61,528 nt of DNA. Source: a virus. Each line of letters opens with the position of its first letter. The stretch's first letter is position 1. Positions 1-7,829 of this stretch are shown piece after piece. The notes under the pieces were generated by a model. That model was not told the origin of the DNA, did no database searches, and worked only from the letters and a program-made list of their open reading frames with translations. Made by a program: the position numbers and the translations under genes. The stretch lies in the IMG/VR virus record IMGVR_UViG_3300009100_000002, positions 1 through 61,528 of that record; one strand, given 5' to 3'.

Positions 1-71
1 CTGGCTCCACGATGGAGGTTCGCCTAGCCTCCAAGAGTCCGCAGTGGGTTGCCAACCCTGAGGCCGGCTGA
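1..71 (+). CDS. C-terminal end of the 102-aa hypothetical protein (whole gene at 61168-61476)
   Basis: This is the tail of the gene that is complete at the other end of the window, visible here because of the 123-bp overlap. It ends in a TGA whose final base is the first base of the next ATG (TGATG arrangement), so translation is probably coupled to the downstream ATPase gene. Confidence 0.85.
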   Translation, partial: GSTMEVRLASKSPQWVANPEAG

Positions 72-123
72 TGCCCCCGAAGCTCCCACGGGCGATTGTT
101 GACCCGGCTGAGCACCGGTCCAA
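1..123. repeat. Terminal direct repeat (left copy)
   Basis: These 123 bases are identical to 61406-61528. The copy runs through the end of one gene and the start of the next without disturbing either, so it is best read as the assembly overlap of a circular or circularly permuted genome. A short terminal redundancy is a less likely alternative, because physical direct terminal repeats normally sit in non-coding DNA. Confidence 0.9.
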
Positions 124-1108
124 GCATCCGAACATCCTCATCTACGGGCCGAGCGGAGTTGGGAAGACCCCCTGGATCATGCAACTCCCAAATCTCCTGG
201 TTCTGAGCGTCGACCCAGAGGGAACCATATCGGCCCGGACCTGGGGGAAGGGCACGAAGATCTGGCCCATCCGCCGGTACCCGGACTTCGTGGCCGCCAT
301 GGAGTACCTGGAGAAAGGCGAGCACCCCTTCAAGTACGTCCTGGTAGACACCATCGGGACGCTTCAGACCCGTCTGCTCCGCGAGATCCTGGAGGCCGCG
401 CACAGGATCAATCCGGCGAAGTACCATCGCGACATTCCGCAGATTCAGGACCATCAGCACTGGCAGCTCGTGCTGAAGCGGATCGTCATGGATCTCAACG
501 ACATGCCGATCACCGTCATCTGGACCGCTCACGAGATGCTGCGGGAGGACGCCAACGGGGATGAGATGACGCTGCCGCTGTTGCCGGGCGGCAAGAACCA
601 GTACGAGATCAGCATGTGGGTCCTGTCGATCATGCATGTGGTCGGCCGGGTCGGTGTGAAATCCGTGGAGCTGAAAGGAGGTAGCCTGCGGTACGACCGT
701 GGGGTGATCTTCGCGAACCGTCCACCGGTCGTGGCGCGAGATCGGACCGGGACGCTCCCGGAGTCCCTCCGCATCGCAGCCGGTCCGCGAATCGAGACCA
801 CCTTCAGTGAGATCATGGACATGATCGAGGCCGGAGGTGAGGCTGCGCTGGAGCGGGCCGAGGCCATGGTGGAAGCTCGCACCGACGATCCGGCCGAGAT
901 CGCAGGCGACATGATCGACGCACAGGATGCGATCGACATGCAGGACCGTGACGAGTCCGAAGCGGACGGACAGACTGAGACCGACCGGATGGTGGCCGAG
1001 CAGAACGGCGACGATCCGTACGACGAAGCTCCGCCAACCAAGACGGCCGCGAAGAAAGCGGCCCCCAAGAAGTCCGGCCGGAAGTTCCAGCCGGCAGATG
1101 AGGAGTAG
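71..1108 (+). CDS. Sak4-like RecA-fold ATPase (phage recombinase / AAA ATP-binding protein)
   Basis: 345 aa. A Walker A motif GPSGVGKT lies at residues 26-33 and a Walker B-like strand YVLVDT at about 89-94, the compact RecA-fold arrangement of the phage AAA_24/Sak4 family, whose members promote single-strand annealing or recombination. The C-terminal 90 residues are acidic and then Lys/Ala-rich, probably disordered. It starts on the last base of the upstream stop and is followed 3 bp later by an SSB-like gene. With the RecB-like nuclease at 60107-61141 this makes a recombination cassette. Family assignment rests on motifs and context, not on a database search. Confidence 0.75.
   Translation: MPPKLPRAIVDPAEHRSKHPNILIYGPSGVGKTPWIMQLPNLLVLSVDPEGTISARTWGKGTKIWPIRRYPDFVAAMEYLEKGEHPFKYVLVDTIGTLQTRLLREILEAAHRINPAKYHRDIPQIQDHQHWQLVLKRIVMDLNDMPITVIWTAHEMLREDANGDEMTLPLLPGGKNQYEISMWVLSIMHVVGRVGVKSVELKGGSLRYDRGVIFANRPPVVARDRTGTLPESLRIAAGPRIETTFSEIMDMIEAGGEAALERAEAMVEARTDDPAEIAGDMIDAQDAIDMQDRDESEADGQTETDRMVAEQNGDDPYDEAPPTKTAAKKAAPKKSGRKFQPADEE
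955..967 (+). repeat. 13-bp GTCC-N5-GGAC element, variant GTCCGAAGCGGAC
   Basis: One-base variant of the dispersed GTCCGAAGAGGAC element, inside the ATPase gene. The frame reads Ser-Glu-Ala-Asp. It is isolated from the main late-region cluster, so it may be chance. Confidence 0.4.
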
Positions 1109-1111
1109 GCA

Positions 1112-1687
1112 ATGCCGAAGGCACGATGGGCAGTCCCGTCCGAAGAGCCGGAGGACGTCGAGAGCTATGACGTCTATGACGGTGAGAAGCCGCCAGCCGG
1201 CGTGTACGCGGTCCGGCTGACCCGGCTCACCGTGAAGGCCAACAAGAACGACGACCCGATGCTGAATGGCCTTCTGGTGGTCGCCGAGCCGAAGGGGAGC
1301 ACCAAGTCCCAGTACAACGGCTACCCCATCTGGTTCAACCAGAACGTCACCGAACAGGGCGCGCCGTACGTCAAGCAGTTCCTCGCTGCGCTCGGCATCA
1401 CCTGGGCCGAGTTCCGGACCAAGACGGTGACCGAGGGCGACATGCCCGAGCGCAAGGGCGAGCCGGCGACCCGCATCATGAAGATCGGTTCCGTCAAGTT
1501 CAACGACGGGAACGAGCCGGCCCTGCGGGTCGCCACCAAGGAGGACAGCTACAACAGCGCGCCGAAGCTCTCGGTGGTCCAGTTCATGAAGCCACGCGAC
1601 CAAGCGAACGAGGAGGACGACGCGGACGAGTCCGGCGACTCGGACGACGACGACAGCGCTACCCCGGGCGGCAAGGCGCCCTTCTAG
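1112..1687 (+). CDS. SSB-like single-stranded DNA-binding protein
   Basis: 191 aa. The central 140 residues look like a beta-rich OB-type domain (GVYAVRLTRLTVKANKNDDPMLN and similar). The C-terminal 30 residues are strongly acidic (a run DSDDDDS) and the protein ends GGKAPF. That acidic tail with a terminal Pro-Phe resembles the protein-docking tip of bacterial SSB (DDDIPF), so I infer ssDNA binding and recruitment of replication partners. It follows the Sak4-like ATPase by 3 bp, the usual neighbour of this class. The stop codon lies in the loop of a hairpin at 1675-1693. Confidence 0.65.
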   Translation: MPKARWAVPSEEPEDVESYDVYDGEKPPAGVYAVRLTRLTVKANKNDDPMLNGLLVVAEPKGSTKSQYNGYPIWFNQNVTEQGAPYVKQFLAALGITWAEFRTKTVTEGDMPERKGEPATRIMKIGSVKFNDGNEPALRVATKEDSYNSAPKLSVVQFMKPRDQANEEDDADESGDSDDDDSATPGGKAPF

Positions 1688-1693
1688 GGCGCC
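1675..1693 (+). terminator. Hairpin over the stop codon (GGCGCCC/GGGCGCC)
   Basis: A perfect 7-bp stem, GGCGCCC (1675-1681) and GGGCGCC (1687-1693), with loop TTCTA. The TAG stop (1685-1687) falls in the loop and first stem base. There is no T-run, so it may be a weak terminator or an mRNA 3' end stabiliser. A near-identical copy ends the gene at 59416-59910. Confidence 0.6.
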
Positions 1694-1712
1694 GAGCGGT
1701 CCTGTCGTCCGT

Positions 1713-1754
1713 GGCAGGGTCTTGGGGCGTAGAGCGGCGACCCGAGACCCTGCC
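1713..1754 (+). terminator. Strong hairpin after the SSB-like gene
   Basis: A perfect 10-bp stem, GGCAGGGTCT (1713-1722) with AGACCCTGCC (1745-1754), enclosing 22 nt. It lies about 25 nt after the SSB-like gene, suiting a terminator of the recombination cassette, although no U-tract follows. Confidence 0.6.
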
Positions 1755-1884
1755 AGTCCGTCTCGCTCCAAACTAGGGGGCACGCCGGTGTGTACGAGGA
1801 TCGGTCGGAGAGTCTTGCTCCGCGCGCTCGCGCGTAGGCCCCCGCCCGCGAGGCTCAGGGCTCCAGTACCGCGAGAGAGTTGTG

Positions 1885-1910
1885 ATCACTCCTACGCGCG
1901 TAGGAGTGAT
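1885..1910. repeat. Perfect 26-bp palindrome (arm ATCACTCCTACGC)
   Basis: The arm ATCACTCCTACGC is followed directly by its exact reverse complement, so the dyad centre lies between 1897 and 1898. A spacer-free dyad of this length suits binding of a dimeric protein better than an RNA hairpin. The arms recur, separated, at 20303-20320 and 20356-20373, with a half copy at 20449-20463. Confidence 0.8.
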
Positions 1911-2102
1911 TGCGTTCCGGATGAACTAGGGGTTGTTGTTTCTTCGCGGGCCGGGGCGCTCGCGCGTACGCGAGAGGCATGAGTATGGCCTGGTCATCAA
2001 TGCCTCGCGCGCTCGCGCGAGAGCAATTCGCGCCAAGTCGGCCGGTCGTAGGCTTCCGGTCCCGCTAGTCAAGATCGCGGATTCCCGAGAGGGTGCATAT
2101 AG

Positions 2103-2408
2103 ATGAATGCCTCACAGCAACGCTGGACCCGGATCGACCCGGACGACGGCACCACCCGGCTCGGACCCTCGCCGTCGCAGAAGGAGTTGTGGGGGAATCT
2201 GATCACCGGCGACCCTGACCCGCACGGCTGGTACAACGGTTGGTGTCCCGTCATCGATCCGGGTGGCTCGGACCCGACCCGGCCGAGCGCTCAGTTCAAC
2301 TTCCTGGCCGGAGCGTTCCGCTGCTTACACGAACCAAGGTGTCACGATCGACGGTCGATCTCCCTGAACAACCTTCTGGTTCTGCTTTCCCGGACCAGGA
2401 GTGAGTGA
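2103..2408 (+). CDS. Small CHC2-like zinc-finger protein next to the primase
   Basis: 101 aa. The stretch WCPVID...SAQFNFLAGAFRCLHEPRC parallels the finger of the next gene (FCPRHED...SASFNFNRDLWHCMGC), including the SAQFNF/SASFNF core, so it looks like a stand-alone copy of a DnaG-type CHC2 zinc finger. The usual second-position His is an Asp and the last cysteines are spaced five apart, so metal binding may be altered or lost. It starts with ATG after GAGAGGG and overlaps the primase-helicase start by 8 bp. I infer a role in primer-site recognition. Confidence 0.6.
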   Translation: MNASQQRWTRIDPDDGTTRLGPSPSQKELWGNLITGDPDPHGWYNGWCPVIDPGGSDPTRPSAQFNFLAGAFRCLHEPRCHDRRSISLNNLLVLLSRTRSE

Positions 2409-5253
2409 CGCGCTCGCCCTGCTGGACGAAGACGAACGCGAGTTCATCGGTCCGCTTCTGTCTGCGAGTCGGCCGGGCAAGGGTGGGGAATGGCGCGGAT
2501 TCTGTCCGCGTCACGAGGACCCCAAGACATCGGGTAGTCCGAGCGCCTCATTCAACTTTAACCGGGACCTTTGGCATTGCATGGGTTGTAATGAGGGTGG
2601 GAAGATTACCACTCTCATCGCCGAGCTTCGAAGTGATCGTGACCCGGACTCGGCCAATGTGGTCGACATCAAGTCCCGGCAGAGGAAGGCCCGTGCCACC
2701 CCGCTCCCAACCCGCAGCAACTTGGAGGGCTGGCACAATGTACTCATGGGCGATGACAAGCTGCGGAAGATGCTCATGGACCGGCGCGGCTTCACCCGGG
2801 AAACTCTGAAGCGTTGGCTCATCGGTTGGAGCGCGGCCGACTCGCGCTACACCATCCCTGTGTTCTCCCCGGACGGCGAGCTACTCGCCGTGAAGCTCTA
2901 TTGGCCGAACGCCAAGGCGCCTTCCCCCAAAATGTACTTCTGGGGCGAGGACAACGACACGACTCTGTTCAATGCGAGGGTGTTGAGCGAGGCAGACAAT
3001 GTGGTTTATACCGAGGGTGAGTTAGACTGCATACTCCTTTGCCAGAAGGGCATCCCGGCCGTCACCTCTACCGGGGGCGCCAAGGGATTCCAACCAGACT
3101 GGGCGCGCTCGTTCGAGGGCAAGAACGTCTGGATCACGCCGGATGACGACGCGACCGGCTCTGAGGGAGCGGTCCGGACCGCCGAGATGTTGGAGGGCAT
3201 AGCGGCTTCGGTTCATATTGTCCAGCTTGACACCGGTATCAAGGGTGGGGATGTCACCGACTACTTCATCAAGAATGAGGGGACAGTTGAGGAGTTCCGT
3301 CGGTTGCTGGATCGGGCCGAAGAGTTCACGGCCGTTCCTCCTCCCCGCGAACCGCCTACAGAGGGACGACCAGTTTCCCTCGTCAAGTCGCAAGATCCGG
3401 CGCTGAACGGTGAGCCTGTAGAGGTCACGGTGATGGTATCTGGGAAGATCACCCCGCCCATCATGGCCCCGAAGAAGTTGGAGGCGACTTGTGATCGAAA
3501 GAAAGGTGAAGTCTGTAAGTTCTGCGTGATGTACCGATTTGGTGGCGAGCGCGAGGTGGAGATACCGAGCGACGATCCAACCTTGTTGGCGTACAACGGC
3601 GCTAATGTCAATATGAGACAGGCGCTCATGGTCGAGGCGACCGGGGCGAAGTGCTCGACAAACATCAAGTTCGTTGTCAAGGAATCGACTGGATTGGAGG
3701 AGTTGATCGTCACTCAATCGGTTGGGCACCGTACCGAGGGAGCTGAGCAACCGCTATCGCGCAAGGTGTTGAATGTTGGTACCTTCGAGACCGGAGTCAA
3801 CTCCACAGTGAGGATCGTTGGGACGCAACGACCCGACCCGCGCGACTCACGGGGCATCCTTCATGGTTGGAAGCTAACGCAAGTCGCCGTTGACATCGAC
3901 ACCTTCGTCCTGTCCGAAGAGGACCTGGACGAGTTGTCCATCTTCCAGAGGGAGTCACACCAGACGCCACTAGAGAAGTGTTTGGAGATCGCCGAGGACA
4001 TGGCGGCCAACGTGACGGGTATCCGGGGCCGGCCATACCTCCATGTTGGGTATGATCTCGTCTGGCATTCTCTGCTTGGCTTTGAGATGTTGGGGAAGCC
4101 AGTGCCCAAAGGCTGGCTCGAAGCTCTCGTGATCGGCGACACCCGGACCGGCAAGAGTGACACAGCGCTCTACCTCTCACAGCACTACAACTCCGGGATC
4201 GTCAAGAGCTGCGAGGGCGCGACGTTCGCCGGCCTCGTGGGTGGAGCCACTCAGACGCCGCAGGGGCGCGGGTGGATGATCACGTGGGGCACGATCCCGT
4301 TGCACGATCGACGGCTTGTGGTACTGGATGAGTTCTCTGGCATTAAGGACAAGGACATCATCGAGCAGATGTCCTCCATTCGATCGAGCGGAGTGGCCAG
4401 TCTTCAGAAGATCATCAGCGAGGAGGCGTCAGCGCGGACTCGGTTGATCTGGATCTCCAATGACCCGGACGGGAAGCGGATGCCGGAGACGGACGGTATG
4501 GATGCTCTGCGCCGTCTCGTTCACCAGCCGGAGGACATTGCTCGCTTTGACTTCGCAATGGCGTTGTCCAATGCCGAGGTTCCGTCCTCGCTCATCAACT
4601 CCAAGGTCGTGACCCATCCGGAGAATGCCACATATACCTCGGAGCTGTGTGCGAAGCTCGTGTTGTGGGCCTGGTCCCGCCGGAGCGACGCTGTGCGTTG
4701 GCACAAAGGGAGCGACGACGCGATCATCGCCGCAGCTGAGGCGATGGGATCCAAATACGTCAGCACGCCACCTTTGGTGCAAGTAGAGAACATCCGTATG
4801 AAGTTGGCCCGGATCGCGGTAGCGCTCGCGGCTCGGACGTTCTCAACCGACCGGACCGGGGAGCGCGTCGTGGTGCGACCGGAGCACGTCCGCTCGGCCG
4901 TCGACTTCCTGGACGCGCTGTATGGATCGGAAGTCTTCGGCTATCTTCGGCATTCGCGTCGTGTCCTCGCCGGCCGCGAGCAAGCGGCCCAAAACCATGA
5001 TGCGGTGCTGGCGTACCTCCGCGAGAATGCCGGCGCCTTGGTCGCCCTGCGGACAGTCTCAGGCGATAAGTTCCGGCTCCGGGACTTCGAGGACTTCGGA
5101 GCTTTCGACCCGGACAGCGGAGTGGTAGATGCCCGGTCCCTCGTTCACTCCCTCCTGAAGTGGAAGATGATTCGGCGCTTGGAGCGCGGATACATCGCTA
5201 TGGAACCGGAGCTGATCGCCATCCTCAAGGAGATGGAGGACGAAGGACTGTGA
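2401..5253 (+). CDS. DNA primase-helicase (CHC2 finger, Toprim, AAA helicase)
   Basis: 950 aa from a GTG. A CHC2 zinc finger (FCPRHE...HCMGC) lies at about residues 35-65. A Toprim domain follows, with the catalytic Glu in YTEGELD near 203 and the metal-binding DDDATG near 248. A C-terminal ATPase has Walker A GDTRTGKS near 578-585 and Walker B VVLDEFSG near 640. This is the bifunctional replicative primase-helicase pattern: it unwinds the fork and lays primers for the DnaE polymerase at 9900-13028. The middle 250 residues are unassigned. The next gene overlaps its stop. Confidence 0.85.
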   Translation: MSDALALLDEDEREFIGPLLSASRPGKGGEWRGFCPRHEDPKTSGSPSASFNFNRDLWHCMGCNEGGKITTLIAELRSDRDPDSANVVDIKSRQRKARATPLPTRSNLEGWHNVLMGDDKLRKMLMDRRGFTRETLKRWLIGWSAADSRYTIPVFSPDGELLAVKLYWPNAKAPSPKMYFWGEDNDTTLFNARVLSEADNVVYTEGELDCILLCQKGIPAVTSTGGAKGFQPDWARSFEGKNVWITPDDDATGSEGAVRTAEMLEGIAASVHIVQLDTGIKGGDVTDYFIKNEGTVEEFRRLLDRAEEFTAVPPPREPPTEGRPVSLVKSQDPALNGEPVEVTVMVSGKITPPIMAPKKLEATCDRKKGEVCKFCVMYRFGGEREVEIPSDDPTLLAYNGANVNMRQALMVEATGAKCSTNIKFVVKESTGLEELIVTQSVGHRTEGAEQPLSRKVLNVGTFETGVNSTVRIVGTQRPDPRDSRGILHGWKLTQVAVDIDTFVLSEEDLDELSIFQRESHQTPLEKCLEIAEDMAANVTGIRGRPYLHVGYDLVWHSLLGFEMLGKPVPKGWLEALVIGDTRTGKSDTALYLSQHYNSGIVKSCEGATFAGLVGGATQTPQGRGWMITWGTIPLHDRRLVVLDEFSGIKDKDIIEQMSSIRSSGVASLQKIISEEASARTRLIWISNDPDGKRMPETDGMDALRRLVHQPEDIARFDFAMALSNAEVPSSLINSKVVTHPENATYTSELCAKLVLWAWSRRSDAVRWHKGSDDAIIAAAEAMGSKYVSTPPLVQVENIRMKLARIAVALAARTFSTDRTGERVVVRPEHVRSAVDFLDALYGSEVFGYLRHSRRVLAGREQAAQNHDAVLAYLRENAGALVALRTVSGDKFRLRDFEDFGAFDPDSGVVDARSLVHSLLKWKMIRRLERGYIAMEPELIAILKEMEDEGL
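3912..3924 (+). repeat. 13-bp element GTCCGAAGAGGAC
   Basis: Exact copy of the dispersed element, inside the primase-helicase gene. The frame reads Ser-Glu-Glu-Asp. Confidence 0.6.
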
Positions 5254-5411
5254 CCGTAATGACCGTCGAGTACGACTGCGGGAAGTCGTACGAGATCCCT
5301 GTGGCTCTGCGCGAAGACCAGACGCTGCTGGCTAATGCACCCCTCGGCGACACGTTGGTCGCCCTTTCTGATGCATCTCACGACCAGGAGTGCAACTGTG
5401 GCCGTGATTGA
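5250..5411 (+). CDS. Small hypothetical protein
   Basis: 53 aa from a GTG that overlaps the primase stop by 4 bp, behind AAGGAGATGGAGG. A second possible start is the ATG at 5259. It is acidic with a C-terminal CNC triplet. No family recognised. Tight packing and the ribosome site support it as real. Confidence 0.6.
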   Translation: MTVMTVEYDCGKSYEIPVALREDQTLLANAPLGDTLVALSDASHDQECNCGRD

Positions 5412-5628
5412 GGTTGTTCTGGTGCCGGCGGCCGACGACATGGATGACGAGACCATGTGTAAGCACATCAACGCTCGACACAGCGAGGATCACCTCACGA
5501 CGGTGGCGTACATGCCACTCGCGCTGCCGAGCTACATGGGGTCGGTCCGGGCCTTCCACGCCCGGCTCCACGCTCTCGCGACACCGGGCCAGTACGACCA
5601 CGAGCACGACGAACCCAGCGGCAGCTGA
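5398..5628 (+). CDS. Small hypothetical protein
   Basis: 76 aa from GTG, behind CAGGAG at 6-8 nt. It has an acidic start (VVLVPAADDMDDETM) and several His residues, one in a C-x2-H-x3-H stretch (CKHINARH). No family recognised. It overlaps the preceding gene by 14 bp. Confidence 0.55.
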   Translation: MAVIEVVLVPAADDMDDETMCKHINARHSEDHLTTVAYMPLALPSYMGSVRAFHARLHALATPGQYDHEHDEPSGS

Positions 5629-5652
5629 CAGAGTCGAGGGAGACTTCACACC

Positions 5653-6510
5653 GTGACATTCGTACCCGTCGAGGACGACATGCGGCAGCATGGCTCGCAC
5701 ACCAAGCCATTTCGGGTGGCTATCTTGGGTTGTGGCCCAGCCGGCTTAGTCGCAGCCCATGCGGTCAATACTTGCGGTGTACGGGAGTTCGGGATATTGT
5801 CTTATGCACGCCCCTCCCCTCTGTATGGCGCACAGTACCTTCATGCTCCGATCCCAGGTGTCTACTTGCCCGAGCCGGTGATGATCCATTACCAGATGCG
5901 AGGAACTTCGGAGCGCTACCGGCATCGGGTCTATGGCCTGGACTGGGATGGTTCGGTCTCGGCGGACGAGCTGGAAGAGCACCACTACGGCTGGGACATC
6001 CGCTCGGCTTATCAGTCCCTTTGGGAGAGCTACTCGGACTACATCTCAGCCCGTGAGGTTCGGCCGAGGGACATTCAAGGGATATCTGATTCGGTCGATC
6101 TGGTAATCAACACCATCCCCCTCCCTCGGGTCTGCATGAAAGGTCATCAATTCAAGGGCCAGAAGATATGGGCCGCCGGAGACGCGCCCGGTCTCGGTAT
6201 CAAGATCCCCTACAGCTGCCCCGATGGCGTTATCTTCCTGAATGGTGAACCGGAGGGCGACAGTCCGGCTTGGTACCGGCTCGCGAACATCTATGGCCAC
6301 AAGACGATCGAGTGGCCGGGCCGGATACCGAAGCCACCGATCAAGAGTGTCGCTGAAGTCACAAAGCCGTTGGAGACAAATTGTGATTGCCATCCGGGAA
6401 TGATGCGGGTTGGGCGCTTTGGTTCGTGGTCCAAGGGAGTACTGGTACACCAGATCTTCGAGCAAGTGCGTACAAAGGTCCTAGCAATGCGAGAGGAATC
6501 GCCGGTATGA
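5653..6510 (+). CDS. Rossmann-fold FAD/NAD(P)-binding oxidoreductase-like protein
   Basis: 285 aa from GTG 5653 (an ATG at 5680 is possible). Near the N-terminus VAILGCGPAGLVAAHAV is a dinucleotide-binding GxGxxG loop, and WAAGDAPGLG near residue 175 resembles the second nucleotide-binding strand (GD motif) of flavin-dependent oxidoreductases. The C-terminus has CDCHPG. The substrate is unknown. It sits in the replication region among small genes, so a role in altering host metabolism or a nucleotide is possible but unproved. Length is short for a full flavoprotein monooxygenase. Confidence 0.6.
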   Translation: MTFVPVEDDMRQHGSHTKPFRVAILGCGPAGLVAAHAVNTCGVREFGILSYARPSPLYGAQYLHAPIPGVYLPEPVMIHYQMRGTSERYRHRVYGLDWDGSVSADELEEHHYGWDIRSAYQSLWESYSDYISAREVRPRDIQGISDSVDLVINTIPLPRVCMKGHQFKGQKIWAAGDAPGLGIKIPYSCPDGVIFLNGEPEGDSPAWYRLANIYGHKTIEWPGRIPKPPIKSVAEVTKPLETNCDCHPGMMRVGRFGSWSKGVLVHQIFEQVRTKVLAMREESPV

Positions 6511-6839
6511 ACAGTCCTTGGCTAGTAGTGAGCATAGTGGTGTTCGCTTATCCGGTAGCTCTCGTGCTACGGCGCTTGCTGGGATTCCTTTTGGCATCTG
6601 TAGACGAGAAGCGCGCTATGAGTCAGTTCCGGGAGTGCTACCGGGCGGCCAAGATTCTGGCGCTTCGGGAGTACCGGACCACCGGTGTCCTCATGACAGA
6701 GAACCAGATTGTGTCGGTGGCCATTCACAGTATGAGGTTGCGTGAAGATGTGAATGTCGGGAGACATCGCTTCGGCGAGAGCGCGACCAACATGATGGGT
6801 CGCATTCCGACCGACAACCGATTCCTCGTGGCGTCCTAG
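6507..6839 (+). CDS. Small membrane-anchored protein
   Basis: 110 aa. Residues 4-29 form one strong hydrophobic helix (WLVVSIVVFAYPVALVL...), followed by a charged cytoplasmic-looking domain. It starts in an ATGA overlap with the oxidoreductase-like gene, so the two are probably co-translated. No family recognised. Confidence 0.6.
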   Translation: MNSPWLVVSIVVFAYPVALVLRRLLGFLLASVDEKRAMSQFRECYRAAKILALREYRTTGVLMTENQIVSVAIHSMRLREDVNVGRHRFGESATNMMGRIPTDNRFLVAS

Positions 6840-7007
6840 ATGGCCAAGCTCGCCGAGTACCGAGGACGCTGCGGCGCATGCGGTGAAGACATCGAAGAGG
6901 GCGACCCCATAGTGCCCGATGAGGACTACGGCTGGGTTCACGAGGACTGCGCCGAAGATGACCCGACCGATTTCGAGGGGACAGTGTGGTACCGTGGCCG
7001 AGACTGA
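6840..7007 (+). CDS. Mini zinc-finger-like protein
   Basis: 55 aa, starting immediately after the previous stop. RGRCGACGEDIEEGD...WVHEDCAED gives a C-x2-C pair followed by H and C, like a treble-clef or half-LIM zinc site. Rich in Asp and Glu. No specific family. Confidence 0.6.
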   Translation: MAKLAEYRGRCGACGEDIEEGDPIVPDEDYGWVHEDCAEDDPTDFEGTVWYRGRD

Positions 7008-7197
7008 GATTGAGGAGTACAAAGACTTCAGCGAATCCGAGTATGTCAAGTTGCTACTCGTCTTTGCCGTCGACTCAAATACGGCTCGCGAGTTCACGGT
7101 CACATCCTTCATCGAAGTCGAGATGTCCAGCTCATTCTTGCGGGCGATCAAGGCCGACCGTGTCCGCGTTCGGGAGTTCAAGGTGGTTGGCGAATGA
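6994..7197 (+). CDS. Small acidic hypothetical protein
   Basis: 67 aa from a GTG inside the end of the preceding gene, with GAGGGGACAG as ribosome site. Beta-rich pattern (VKLLLVFAVDS...FTVTSFIEVEM). It ends in an ATGA overlap with the HAD gene. No family recognised. Confidence 0.55.
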   Translation: MAETEIEEYKDFSESEYVKLLLVFAVDSNTAREFTVTSFIEVEMSSSFLRAIKADRVRVREFKVVGE

Positions 7198-7829
7198 CCG
7201 GCCAACCCCGGCCAGTGGTTGCTCTCGACATCGATGGGACGTTGGGCGACTATCACGGGCACTTCACGCGGTTCGCCGAGGCGTGGATTGGCCGGCCGAT
7301 GCCCGACCCGAAGGAGATCAACCCGGGCCAGCCTCTGTACAAGCACTTGGGTATGAGCAAGGCTACATACCGTCGATGCAAGGTCGCCTACCGTAGCGGT
7401 GGTCTGAAGCGCTCCATGCCCGCCTACGAGGGCGCAGCCGACTTGGTGCAGTACCTCCGAGCCGAAGGGGCAGAGGTCTGGTTCACGACTACCCGTCCCT
7501 ACCTCAAGTATGACGGTATCGACCCGGATACGCGACACTGGTTGCGACGGAATGGCATCTACAAGTACGACGGATTGATTTTCAGCTCAGACCGAAAGTA
7601 TGTGGACCTCATTCGTGCTGTTGGGCGGGAACGTATCATCCTTGTTGTTGACGACTTGCCGGAGCAGATCGAGGCTGCGAGGCGATTGAAGCTCGCGAAG
7701 CTCGTCATCAGGGATCAACCGTACAATCAGCACTATGAGACTCAGTGGCGGATTTGGGATGTGGATGCGATCCGCTACCACTTCAAGGATGCACAGTTCC
7801 GTTACCGGATAGGACTCCCACTGCTATGA
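7194..7829 (+). CDS. HAD-superfamily phosphatase
   Basis: 211 aa. The N-terminal motif VVALDIDGTLGD is the HAD motif I (DxDGT) with the nucleophilic Asp. WFTTTRP near residue 100 fits motif II, and IILVVDDLPEQIEAAR near 155 fits motif IV (DD). Length and motif order suit the NT5C-like or polynucleotide 3'-phosphatase-like branch, so dephosphorylation of nucleotides or DNA ends is the likely activity. ATGA overlaps on both sides place it in a tight operon with the next gene. Confidence 0.75.
   Translation: MTGQPRPVVALDIDGTLGDYHGHFTRFAEAWIGRPMPDPKEINPGQPLYKHLGMSKATYRRCKVAYRSGGLKRSMPAYEGAADLVQYLRAEGAEVWFTTTRPYLKYDGIDPDTRHWLRRNGIYKYDGLIFSSDRKYVDLIRAVGRERIILVVDDLPEQIEAARRLKLAKLVIRDQPYNQHYETQWRIWDVDAIRYHFKDAQFRYRIGLPLL

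Larger units (their letters stand above)
1688..2102 (+). promoter_or_regulatory. Non-coding control region upstream of the replication genes
   Basis: About 415 bases without a credible gene. It holds a hairpin at 1713-1754, a perfect 26-bp palindrome at 1885-1910 and a dense set of CGCG-rich words (CTCGCGCG at about 1826, CTCGCG-CGTA-CGCGAG near 1960-1975, CTCGCGCGAG near 2010). The same palindrome arms recur only at 20303-20463, before the structural genes. This suggests an operator/promoter or origin. I could not fix a convincing -35/-10 pair. Confidence 0.65.

Noticed and set aside
1722-1982. ORF in the first control region
   Set aside because: Runs through the hairpin and the 26-bp palindrome and has no ribosome site or motif.
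6567-7538. Minus-strand ORF of 323 codons
   Set aside because: Overlaps five well-packed + strand genes with good start-stop coupling; its sequence lacks motifs.
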